Below are positions 1-5,538 of a stretch of 7,904 bases of DNA, piece by piece. Under the pieces are notes generated by a model. The model did not search any database, had not been told where the DNA came from, and saw only the letters and a list, made by a program, of their open reading frames with translations. The first letter of the stretch is position 1. Every line of letters starts with the position of its first letter. Position numbers and translations under genes: made by a program. This DNA comes from Candidatus Portiera sp. (GTDB lineage Bacteria > Pseudomonadota > Gammaproteobacteria > CBDBNL01 > JAAOII01). Where the stretch lies: NCBI GenBank assembly GCA_015163845.1, contig JAAOII010000003.1, positions 1-7,904 on the forward strand. Reading direction: 5' to 3'.

Positions 1-194
1 GTCACTCCAGTTGAGCTGATAATGTGAGTTAAAGTTTGAGGTTGTGAAATTGGTGTTGGAGGTGGAGGTGGAGTGCTGCTACTTCCGCCGCCACCACAGG
101 CGGCTAAAGAAATGCTGACTAATAAAGTTGCTAAGAGTTGAGTGCTACGCAAGTTATAGTTTGATTTGCGTATATAAGAGATAATGTTTTTCAT
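1..194 (-). CDS. Putative lipoprotein, N-terminal part (cut by window edge)
   Basis: Reading the minus strand from the ATG at 194-192 gives 64 codons without a stop, continuing past the left edge. The protein starts MKNIISYIRKSNYNLRSTQ, followed by a hydrophobic stretch (LLATLLVSISLAAC, residues 20-33). LAAC is a good lipobox, so Cys33 should be lipidated by Lgt and become the first mature residue after signal peptidase II cleavage. The mature part opens with a flexible linker of four Gly, three Ser, a Thr and then five Pro, as in many surface or outer-membrane lipoproteins with a large C-terminal domain. That domain lies outside the window, so no function can be given. The signal peptide has a rather long N-region of about 19 residues. 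No Shine-Dalgarno is evident before the ATG. It is transcribed divergently from the PIN gene. Confidence 0.8.
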   Translation of the reverse strand, partial: MKNIISYIRKSNYNLRSTQLLATLLVSISLAACGGGGSSSTPPPPPTPISQPQTLTHIISSTGV

Positions 195-229
195 AATAAT
201 TAGTTTTGGGGGTTGTTGCCTTTTCAGGA

Positions 230-249
230 TTGCCTGTTGCTTGCCTGTT
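230..249. repeat. Two 9-bp direct repeats one helical turn apart
   Basis: TTGCCTGTT occurs at 230-238 and again at 241-249, an 11-bp period, with a partial third TTGCC at 216-220. The pair lies 36-55 bases upstream of the lipoprotein ATG on the minus strand (reading AACAGGCAA twice). Same-face tandem repeats of this kind are typical of regulator binding sites, but I do not recognise the motif. This is an inference from spacing only. Confidence 0.4.
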
Positions 250-274
250 ATAGCTTAATAATAGAATACTTCAT
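248..274 (-). CDS. Possible 8-codon upstream ORF before the lipoprotein gene
   Basis: On the minus strand, ATG at 274-272 opens an ORF reading MKYSIIKL and then TAA at 250-248. Its start context, TAATTATTATGAA (282-270), is identical over 13 bases to the context of the lipoprotein start (202-190). It could be an attenuating leader peptide or simply a chance product of a short duplication. No Shine-Dalgarno is seen, and it is uncertain whether the transcript includes this region. Confidence 0.2.
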   Translation of the reverse strand: MKYSIIKL

Positions 275-402
275 AATAATTAAATAATATTTTACCTGAA
301 ATCTATGCAATTATGTATATAAGTGAATATTAGCATAAAAGATTTTTCATGACCATACAAACTGCATTTTTTAATTAACCGGAAGAAAGTTTGCATTTAG
401 AG

Positions 403-431
403 GTTGATATATAGAAAATTGTCCCCATATA
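403..431 (+). promoter_or_regulatory. Sigma-32 (heat-shock) type promoter for the PIN fusion gene
   Basis: GTTGATA (403-409), 13 bases, then CCCCATATA (423-431). The known E. coli RpoH consensus is CTTGAAA, a 13-15 base spacer, and CCCCATnTA. The -10 is a full match and the -35 matches at TTGA and the final A. A start 7-8 bases after the -10 would fall at about 437-438, on or next to the A of the ATG, giving a leaderless message. An alternative sigma-70 reading exists (TTGATA 404-409, 17 bases, ATATAT 427-432) and would give almost the same start. Confidence 0.5.
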
Positions 432-437
432 TAAATT

Positions 438-1283
438 ATGGAAATCATTAACAAATATCAGCCATCAATATTAGCTGATACTAATGTAATCAGCAATGCC
501 GTATCGCCACCCACTGATAGGGACTCCAAGAAGATATTAGGATATAAAGAGGACTCTAGCAAATTATTTAGGTCTTTGAAGGGTTTCAATCTGTTCATAT
601 CATGGACTGTTAGCGAAGAGATTTCATTGGGCAACCCTGCAAATGTTGCACGACGCAAGAATCTAGTGGATGGTATAAAAGTACTGAACTTCGCTTCAGA
701 AATTAAAGAACTTGCTGATGATTTTATGAAAGAAAAGATCTTTAAAGCAAAAGCAGAAAATGATGCACTTATTCTAGCAGCCGCTTGCATTTATGGGATT
801 AATTATCTTGTAACCTGCAATATGAAAGACCTAGCTAATGATAAAAAGAAAAAGGAAATGATACGAGTGATAAAAAAACATGGTTATCGTCCTCCTATAA
901 TATGCACGCCAGGTGACTTCTTGAGGAACTATATGAATGAACCTGCTAATGTTAGAGAAGAATCTACTAATTATTTTGACAAATCCCAAGATTTATCTTA
1001 TAATGTGGATACTATGAAAACTATAGAGCATAAAGAAGAAACTATTGTAGAAGAGTGTCGGCGGATACGTAATCAGCTGGACGAAGAATATGCAAAGGAT
1101 CCTGAAAAGTATATAGCGAATATCTATAAGAAAATAGAAGAAATGAAGGCACAAGGAGTCGAGTTTATAACTAAACCTTTCCCCCCCCCACCAAAAAGAG
1201 CAATGGCACTTTTGGAAAAGCATAGAAAAGAGTTAGATGAAAAGTATAGAAAAGAGGCAGAGGAAGCTCTCCTTGCAAAATAA
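438..1283 (+). CDS. PIN-domain ribonuclease (VapC-like) fused to an antitoxin-like C-terminal domain
   Basis: The N-terminal ~165 residues form a PIN domain, a metal-dependent RNase fold common in VapC toxins. The visible acidic set is Asp14 (in ADTN), Glu60/Glu61, Asp109 (AENDALILAAA) and the TCNMKDLAN block with Asn128 and Asp131; it ends in the family hallmark PPIICTPGDF (152-161). A free-standing toxin of this family would stop near residue 165. This protein continues with a linker and then, around residues 193-255, a segment (EETIVEECRRIRNQLDEEY, then KPFPPPPKRA). From memory, this resembles the small companion proteins usually encoded as a separate gene beside such PIN genes. A charged helical tail (256-281) follows. 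Met193 (1014) could be an internal start for the antitoxin part alone, though no Shine-Dalgarno precedes it. The ATG at 438 has no Shine-Dalgarno but a heat-shock-like promoter directly upstream. No separate antitoxin gene flanks it. The PIN call is firm; the fused-antitoxin reading is an inference. Confidence 0.85.
   Translation: MEIINKYQPSILADTNVISNAVSPPTDRDSKKILGYKEDSSKLFRSLKGFNLFISWTVSEEISLGNPANVARRKNLVDGIKVLNFASEIKELADDFMKEKIFKAKAENDALILAAACIYGINYLVTCNMKDLANDKKKKEMIRVIKKHGYRPPIICTPGDFLRNYMNEPANVREESTNYFDKSQDLSYNVDTMKTIEHKEETIVEECRRIRNQLDEEYAKDPEKYIANIYKKIEEMKAQGVEFITKPFPPPPKRAMALLEKHRKELDEKYRKEAEEALLAK
1181..1189 (+). repeat. C9 homopolymer inside the PIN fusion gene
   Basis: Nine consecutive C bases encode most of the FPPPP stretch (residues 248-252). 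Such tracts are prone to slipped-strand mispairing. Gain of one C leads to TAG at 1223-1225 and loss of one C to TAG at 1234-1236. Either way about 15 residues of the charged C-terminal tail would be lost while the PIN domain stays intact. Confidence 0.6.
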
Positions 1284-1361
1284 AAATCTACTCAGAAAAA
1301 CACTTCCTAGCACAACTAAAGAACTAATCCAATTATTGGGGGATATCTAGCCCCTTGTGCG

Positions 1362-1390
1362 TTAAATTCTTATCTTTGATAAGGTATAAT
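1362..1390 (+). promoter_or_regulatory. Possible ynjC promoter with a small inverted repeat
   Basis: TATAAT at 1385-1390 has a weak -35 (TTAAAT, 1362-1367) at 17 bases. The spacer contains a perfect 6-bp inverted repeat, CTTATC (1369-1374) TTT GATAAG (1378-1383), ending two bases before the -10, which is a plausible operator position. A start near 1397 would leave a leader of about 40 bases. A second -10-like TAATAT at 1424-1429 lies 8 bases before the ATG and would give a leaderless transcript. The sequence alone cannot decide between them. Confidence 0.35.
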
Positions 1391-1437
1391 TAACTAACAG
1401 GTTTGCTTAGGCATGCCGAATATTAATATCCCTTTAT

Positions 1438-3135
1438 ATGATAAGTTTTAGAAGTTTTTCTCCATTCCTGGAGCATAAATTGGTGCGTGCATACCCTGCG
1501 TGGTGCTTAGCCATTTTGTTCCTTCTACCCATAGCTTTTGGGCTAACTTGGGCAATTCTGCCGGCCTTCGGCTATTTCCCACCACTGGGTTTTACTTCCT
1601 TTAGCTTAGACCCTTGGCATGACTTATTTGCTAGGCCAGGATTGAGCAAGGCGATATCTCTCACTCTATTCACAGGCGTCACAGCATCACTACTTTCTTG
1701 CTCTTTAGCAATATTCATAACTGCAACTTTTTATACCAGTGGAATATACAAGGCACTACAAAATACCTTAGCCCCCATACTTGCCATTCCTCACCTTAGC
1801 ATAGCTGCAGGAATCGCCTTCTTGCTAGCCCCCAGTGGGTTCATATTTCGTATAATCGCCTCTATCGTTGGCTGGGATACCCCTCCCAATCTAATAATAA
1901 TGCCAGATAGTTATGGCCTAGTATTAATTTTGACTTTGTGTCTCAAGGAAATACCTTTCTTTTTATTCATAATCAATGGTGCTTTGACTCAACTCAATGT
2001 TGCCAACTCTATGGTTGTAGCTCGCTCAATGGGCTATCACCCTTATACGGCATGGTTTAGAGTCATTTTCCCCCAAGTATATGCCCGTATCAAATTGCCT
2101 ATAGCCATAGTCCTAATATTTTCGTTGAGTGTTGTAGACATAGCCGTTTTTGTTGCTCCCAACGCACCGCCACCTTTCGTAATAATGCTACTTGATTTAT
2201 TTAATGATCCTAACTTAGAAAGGCGATTAGTTGCAGCTGCTGGCGGGTTACTACTAATAGCAATCATCTTTGCAGTAATAGCTAGTTGGTGGCTAGTAGA
2301 AAAAATAATTTCATCTCTTTGGAATTATTACATCATAAGCGGGGGTGGACGAGGATATGGCATGCATATAACTAAAGCATTCTCCTATCTGATATTGTTT
2401 AGTGTTTCCGTGATGGCTTTTGCGTCTTTACTTATGATGATTATTTGGTCGTTTAGTTTGACTTGGCGTTTCCCATCCATCCTACCCACTAAGCTAGGCG
2501 TAGATAACTGGGCGGATTGTGGGCTATGTTCTTCTCTCACTAATAGCTTTTTCATAGCTACACTAGTAACTTTGTTTTCTTTATTCATCGTCATATCTCT
2601 TCTTGAATTTAATAAACATAAAAAGATCCAAACCTTCTGGTTTTATATTCCTTTACTAGTTCCCCAGATCATATTCTTATTTGGTTTTGACCTGCTCCTG
2701 ATCCATCTTGAAATGAAGAACTTTTGGGGGGTTGCTTGGGCTCATTGGCTATATGTTATGCCTTATATACTTCTTATACTTTACCTACCCTACATTAGGT
2801 TTGACAGTCGTTATGAGCAGATATCTTATGCCTTAGGAAACTCTAAACTTAAGACATTGCTAAGAGTCAAACTACCAATGCTTTTCAGACCAATCATTTA
2901 TGCTTTCGCAGTTGGCTTTGCTGTCAGTATAAGCGAGTACCTACCAACTTTGATACCTGGCGGCGGCAGAATTAGCTCTCTAACTACTGAGATGGTTGCT
3001 CTCGCATCTAGTGGCGATAGACGCATTATTAGTGTAACTTCCGTTTTCCAGGCACTCCTACCCTGCGTAGTATTCATAATAGCACTAGCTCTCCCCAACA
3101 TCCAAGCGCGCAATAGAAAAGGACTGGCAGTATGA
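1438..3135 (+). CDS. ynjC: ABC transporter permease, YnjC type (two fused permease halves)
   Basis: This 565-residue, very hydrophobic inner-membrane protein forms the translocation channel of an ABC importer. It contains two permease halves in tandem, as in ThiP, FbpB and E. coli YnjC. The first half (about residues 20-290) has its cytoplasmic coupling loop around 195-221 (ARSMGYHPYTAWFRVIFPQV, ending LP). The second (about 310-553) has its own loop around 463-480 (SYALGNSKLKTLLRVKLP). Both fit the EAA-loop pattern that contacts the ATPase. The match to YnjC rests on length, the double-permease layout and the adjacent YnjD-like ATPase. No substrate-binding protein (YnjB) gene lies upstream; the preceding gene is the PIN fusion. 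The substrate is unknown. The ATG is chosen because the first membrane helix follows after ~20 residues; no Shine-Dalgarno is visible. The stop overlaps the next ATG as ATGA (3132-3135). Confidence 0.85.
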   Translation: MISFRSFSPFLEHKLVRAYPAWCLAILFLLPIAFGLTWAILPAFGYFPPLGFTSFSLDPWHDLFARPGLSKAISLTLFTGVTASLLSCSLAIFITATFYTSGIYKALQNTLAPILAIPHLSIAAGIAFLLAPSGFIFRIIASIVGWDTPPNLIIMPDSYGLVLILTLCLKEIPFFLFIINGALTQLNVANSMVVARSMGYHPYTAWFRVIFPQVYARIKLPIAIVLIFSLSVVDIAVFVAPNAPPPFVIMLLDLFNDPNLERRLVAAAGGLLLIAIIFAVIASWWLVEKIISSLWNYYIISGGGRGYGMHITKAFSYLILFSVSVMAFASLLMMIIWSFSLTWRFPSILPTKLGVDNWADCGLCSSLTNSFFIATLVTLFSLFIVISLLEFNKHKKIQTFWFYIPLLVPQIIFLFGFDLLLIHLEMKNFWGVAWAHWLYVMPYILLILYLPYIRFDSRYEQISYALGNSKLKTLLRVKLPMLFRPIIYAFAVGFAVSISEYLPTLIPGGGRISSLTTEMVALASSGDRRIISVTSVFQALLPCVVFIIALALPNIQARNRKGLAV

Positions 3136-3230
3136 GACAAAAGTATTCTTTAGCAACAGCAGAAATTGCAATAAAAAACTGCAACCATATATACACAGAA
3201 CTGACAGTATGAGACAAAAATATTCTTTAG
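3120..3230 (+). repeat. Duplicated ynjD start region (34-bp repeat, 77-base offset)
   Basis: Bases 3120-3153 and 3197-3230 are the same 34-base sequence apart from three G-to-A differences (3122/3199, 3127/3204 and 3141/3218). Each copy contains the last ynjC-like codons, the ATGA stop-start overlap and the codons for MRQKYSL. The 43 bases between the copies are not repeated exactly. At the same offset, however, 3162-3173 still matches 3239-3250 at 8 of 12 positions, so similarity fades rather than stopping sharply. This suggests an older, diverged duplication of the ynjD beginning. Confidence 0.85.
3132..3212 (+). CDS. 26-codon ORF between ynjC and ynjD: leader peptide or ynjD remnant
   Basis: The ATG overlaps the ynjC stop (ATGA) and the TGA overlaps the ynjD start (ATGA again), so ynjC, this ORF and ynjD form an unbroken termination-reinitiation chain. 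The peptide starts MRQKYSL, exactly like YnjD, then continues ATAEIAIKNCN where YnjD has ELRDVSIALDGN. Glu-Ile-Ala-Ile at residues 11-14 lines up conservatively with Asp-Val-Ser-Ile. It is therefore best read as the degenerate front end of a second ATPase copy. It may still be translated and couple ynjD translation to ynjC. No domain can be assigned. Confidence 0.35.
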   Translation: MRQKYSLATAEIAIKNCNHIYTELTV

Positions 3231-3856
3231 AGTTACGCGATGTTTCTATAGCATTGGATGGCAACACAATCGTCGGACCTCTATCCTTCAAAATCAAAGA
3301 TGGGGATGTAGTTACTATTATGGGAGCTAGTGGCTCTGGCAAATCATCTTTACTAAACTTTATCTGTGGCAATCTACCGAATGAGTTTAGCCAAGAAGGG
3401 CGAGTATTACTTAATGACAATGATATAACTGAAACTTTGCCAGAGAAAAGGCAAGTTGGTATATTATTTCAAGATGATTTATTATTCCCGCATATGTCTG
3501 TAGGCACCAATTTGGCTTTTAGCATCCCACAGGGGATTGGGCGTAAAGAAAGACAGACACTGGTTGAAAAGGCCTTGGCAGATGCCGGCATGAGCGGCTT
3601 TGGTTCTAAAGATCCAGCAACCTTATCTGGTGGACAAAGATCACGTATCTCACTCATGCGGGCTTTACTAGCAAAACCCCAAGCCATTCTTCTAGATGAA
3701 CCATTCAACAAATTAGATTCCTCTTTACGTCAAAAACTTCGCCAATTCGTTTTCTCCCATACTATAAAAGCCAAAATTCCCTGTGTTCTCGTAACTCATG
3801 ACATTGAAGATGCTAAAGCGGCTAAAGGTAAAATAATTAACCTTGGCATCCAATAA
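3209..3856 (+). CDS. ynjD: ABC transporter ATP-binding protein, YnjD type
   Basis: This 215-residue cytoplasmic ATPase powers the YnjC permease. All nucleotide-binding motifs are intact: Walker A GASGSGKS (39-46), Q-loop Gln88 (ILFQDD), signature LSGGQ (139-143), Walker B AILLDE (159-164), the D-loop region KLD (168-170) and the H-loop His197 (VTHD). Length and sequence are close to what I recall of E. coli YnjD (217 residues), including the GILFQD(D/A)LLF and DPATLSGGQR stretches. It lacks the C-terminal regulatory extension of MalK-like ATPases, which is normal for this family. The ATG at 3209 is preferred over the copy at 3132 because only 3209 reads into the ATPase. It overlaps the stop of the 26-codon ORF and has no strong Shine-Dalgarno, so translational coupling is likely. 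Confidence 0.9.
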   Translation: MRQKYSLELRDVSIALDGNTIVGPLSFKIKDGDVVTIMGASGSGKSSLLNFICGNLPNEFSQEGRVLLNDNDITETLPEKRQVGILFQDDLLFPHMSVGTNLAFSIPQGIGRKERQTLVEKALADAGMSGFGSKDPATLSGGQRSRISLMRALLAKPQAILLDEPFNKLDSSLRQKLRQFVFSHTIKAKIPCVLVTHDIEDAKAAKGKIINLGIQ

Positions 3857-3905
3857 CTTGCAACTCAAGAACTGGAATAAAAATCATTAGACATAGAAAA
3901 TTATT

Positions 3906-3936
3906 GGCGAATTGCCTTGATTATTAAGAATTCGCC
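3906..3936. repeat. 8-bp inverted repeat spanning the dnaJ heat-shock promoter
   Basis: GGCGAATT (3906-3913) and AATTCGCC (3929-3936) are perfect inverted copies with a 15-base spacer, arm centres 23 bp apart (about two helical turns). The spacer holds the putative -35 (CTTGATT) and the right arm touches the -10 (CCCC). The layout fits an operator. It could instead act as a weak hairpin terminator for ynjCD, but no T-run follows on the plus strand. Confidence 0.5.
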
Positions 3937-3944
3937 CCCATATT
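3916..3944 (+). promoter_or_regulatory. Sigma-32 heat-shock promoter for dnaJ
   Basis: CTTGATT (3916-3922), a 13-base spacer, then CCCCATATT (3936-3944). As I recall it, the E. coli dnaK P1 promoter has CTTGATG, 13 bases and CCCCATTT, an almost identical arrangement. A start at about 3951 would leave a leader of roughly 34 bases. Presence directly in front of a chaperone gene makes the assignment convincing. Confidence 0.7.
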
Positions 3945-3946
3945 AA

Positions 3947-3976
3947 ATAACAAGAGCTAACTAGATAATATATAAT
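3947..3976 (+). promoter_or_regulatory. Possible sigma-70 promoter close to the dnaJ start
   Basis: TATAAT at 3971-3976 has a weak -35 (ATAACA, 3947-3952) 18 bases upstream. The start would fall at about 3983, two bases before the ATG, so this promoter would make an essentially leaderless dnaJ message beside the heat-shock promoter. In AT-rich DNA a lone TATAAT can occur by chance. Confidence 0.4.
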
Positions 3977-3984
3977 CGCATAAT

Positions 3985-5106
3985 ATGGCACAATTGGACT
4001 ACTATAAAACACTCAGGGTTGAAAGAGATGCCTCGGCAGAGAGCATTAAGAAGGCATATCGCCGTCTGGCAATAAAATATCATCCTGACAAAAACCAGGG
4101 AGATAAAGAGGCAGAAAAGAAATTTAAAGAAATGAATGAGGCATTCAGTGTTCTGGGAGATGCAGAAAAACGTCAGAAATATGATTCTTTTGGGCACCAA
4201 GGAGTAAATGGAGGAGGATCTAGCGACTACTCTAACTTCAATGACTTAGGGGACATCTTTGATAGCGTCTTTGGTGGAAAAGCAGGTAATTTCTCTGATG
4301 TTTTTGGCGGAGGAAGAAGACGTCAACAACGTGCTAATGACTTACAATATAAAATTAACCTAGAGTTTGAAGATGCCTATAAAGGATGTGAGCACACTTT
4401 TAACATTCAGGTCCATGACACTTGTAATGAATGTAAAGGCAATGGCGCCAAAGATGGCACATCTGTCAAAAATTGCACACGTTGTGGCGGTAAAGGAGTC
4501 ACCATAAGCGGCAATGGTTTCATGCAGTTGCAACAAACTTGCTCTAGTTGTGGTGGCAGAGGTAGTATCATAGAAGAAACATGTCGGTCATGTAATGGTG
4601 GTGGCACAAAAATGCGTAGCAAATCATTACAAGTTAAAATTCCTGCTGGAATTAATGATGGCGACAAAATGGCCTTGCGCTCAGAGGCAACTCATGGCGA
4701 TCTAGTTCCTGGTGATGTTTACGTCTGGATCAATGTTAAGCCACACTTTCTATATGAACGCAATGGCAGTGATCTTTATTGCTCCATGCCAGTAGATGTG
4801 TTTGATGCATCCTTGGGTTCAAAAATAGAACTTCCAACTATGAGTGGTAAGCGAGTCAAGGTGAATATACCAGCTGGCTCACAAAATGGCAAGATTTTAC
4901 GCCTGCGTGGAGAAGGCATGCCTCGTTTAGGTAAATCTGGGCAGGGTGATATTTTGGTTGAAGTTAAGGTTGAAACCCCGGTAAATTTAAGTAAGAAGCA
5001 GATTGAATTAGTTAATGAACTCAAGAGCAACCTCAATCAAGATAAAGTAAACCACTCGCCAAATTCACAGAGTTGGAAAGATAAATTGAAATCACTATTC
5101 AAATAG
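3985..5106 (+). CDS. dnaJ: Chaperone DnaJ (Hsp40)
   Basis: This 373-residue co-chaperone delivers unfolded substrates to DnaK and stimulates its ATPase. The J domain covers about residues 1-70 with the essential HPD at 33-35. A Gly/Phe-rich linker follows (about 74-110). The zinc-binding region has the full set of four CxxCxGxG motifs at 147-154 (CNECKGNG), 164-171 (CTRCGGKG), 186-193 (CSSCGGRG) and 200-207 (CRSCNGGG). The C-terminal substrate-binding domains fill the rest. Length is normal for class I DnaJ. The start is fixed by the J domain, which begins directly with MAQLDYYKTL; no Shine-Dalgarno is visible. dnaK and grpE are not adjacent, unlike the usual dnaK-dnaJ operon, so this gene has its own promoters. 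It is followed after 32 bases by the alkyltransferase-like gene, which may be co-transcribed. Confidence 0.97.
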   Translation: MAQLDYYKTLRVERDASAESIKKAYRRLAIKYHPDKNQGDKEAEKKFKEMNEAFSVLGDAEKRQKYDSFGHQGVNGGGSSDYSNFNDLGDIFDSVFGGKAGNFSDVFGGGRRRQQRANDLQYKINLEFEDAYKGCEHTFNIQVHDTCNECKGNGAKDGTSVKNCTRCGGKGVTISGNGFMQLQQTCSSCGGRGSIIEETCRSCNGGGTKMRSKSLQVKIPAGINDGDKMALRSEATHGDLVPGDVYVWINVKPHFLYERNGSDLYCSMPVDVFDASLGSKIELPTMSGKRVKVNIPAGSQNGKILRLRGEGMPRLGKSGQGDILVEVKVETPVNLSKKQIELVNELKSNLNQDKVNHSPNSQSWKDKLKSLFK

Positions 5107-5138
5107 ATCTTAGATAATACATAGAATCAAATAGCAAT

Positions 5139-5489
5139 ATGCATGACTTCTGTGAAATGGTCTATGAGACCATAGCGGCAGTTCCCAAAGGAAAAATAAC
5201 TACCTATAAAGATATTGCTGACTGCTTAGGTTACCCTGGCTATGCAAGGCAGGTTGCAAAATGTCTAAGTTCCTTAGCAAAACATCCTAACAAAAAACAA
5301 TACCGCAACCTACCTTGGCATAGAGTAATTCGCAGTGATATGAAGATCGCCTTCCCATTAGGGAGTCAACCCTATAACTTACAAATTAAAAAGTTGCGTG
5401 CAGATGGAGTTATCCCCAATACTACTAAAGCCCTCTCATCATCTCCTTCCTTCTCTATAAAATACCGAGCTAATTTCAGCAATCCATAG
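5139..5489 (+). CDS. Alkyltransferase-like protein (ATL, YbaZ type)
   Basis: This 116-residue protein is homologous to the DNA-binding domain of O6-alkylguanine-DNA alkyltransferase. Family landmarks are VPKGKITTYKDIA (15-27, with the likely nucleotide-flipping Tyr23), ARQVAK with the putative finger Arg37, the NLPWHRV block (57-63), and GSQPYNLQIKKLRADGV (75-91). In true alkyltransferases the block reads PCHRV with the alkyl-accepting Cys. Here position 60 is Trp, as in the known ATL proteins (E. coli YbaZ, S. pombe Atl1). It should therefore bind O6-alkylguanine without repairing it and mark the lesion for nucleotide excision repair. About 25 residues after the core (from 92) look unstructured and Ser-rich. 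No Shine-Dalgarno is evident; a TAGAAT at 5122-5127 might be a -10, or the gene may be read through from dnaJ. Confidence 0.88.
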   Translation: MHDFCEMVYETIAAVPKGKITTYKDIADCLGYPGYARQVAKCLSSLAKHPNKKQYRNLPWHRVIRSDMKIAFPLGSQPYNLQIKKLRADGVIPNTTKALSSSPSFSIKYRANFSNP

Positions 5490-5513
5490 ACCAGTATAAT
5501 ACTCCATATATAA

Positions 5514-5531
5514 TTGGGAATGAGTTATAAT
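5514..5531 (+). promoter_or_regulatory. Promoter element TTGGGAATG-N3-TATAAT before bcp
   Basis: A perfect TATAAT (5526-5531) lies 7 bases before the ATG at 5539, so the predicted transcription start coincides with the start codon. No -35 box lies at the usual 17 bases. Instead TTGGGAATG (5514-5522) stands 3 bases upstream of the -10, the same element at the same spacing as before yciB (7120-7137). A second TATAAT at 5495-5500 is an alternative. Confidence 0.5.
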
Positions 5532-5538
5532 AAGAGTA

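Noticed and set aside
458..790. Minus-strand open frame opposite the PIN gene
   Set aside because: It is a shadow of the well-supported PIN domain on the other strand, with no recognisable motifs.
1337..1356. GGGG...CCCC stem after the PIN gene as a terminator
   Set aside because: Only 4 paired bases around an 8-base loop and no T-run follows.
1774..1782. CCCCATACT inside ynjC as a sigma-32 -10
   Set aside because: It lies within coding sequence and no matching -35 was noticed; not supportable as a promoter.
3085..3420. Minus-strand open frame across the ynjC-ynjD junction
   Set aside because: It is antisense to the Walker A region of YnjD and the repeat, with no own features.
5495..5509. 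CTCCATATA before bcp as a third heat-shock promoter
   Set aside because: The -10 has a mismatch and no CTTGA-like -35 lies 13-15 bases upstream.
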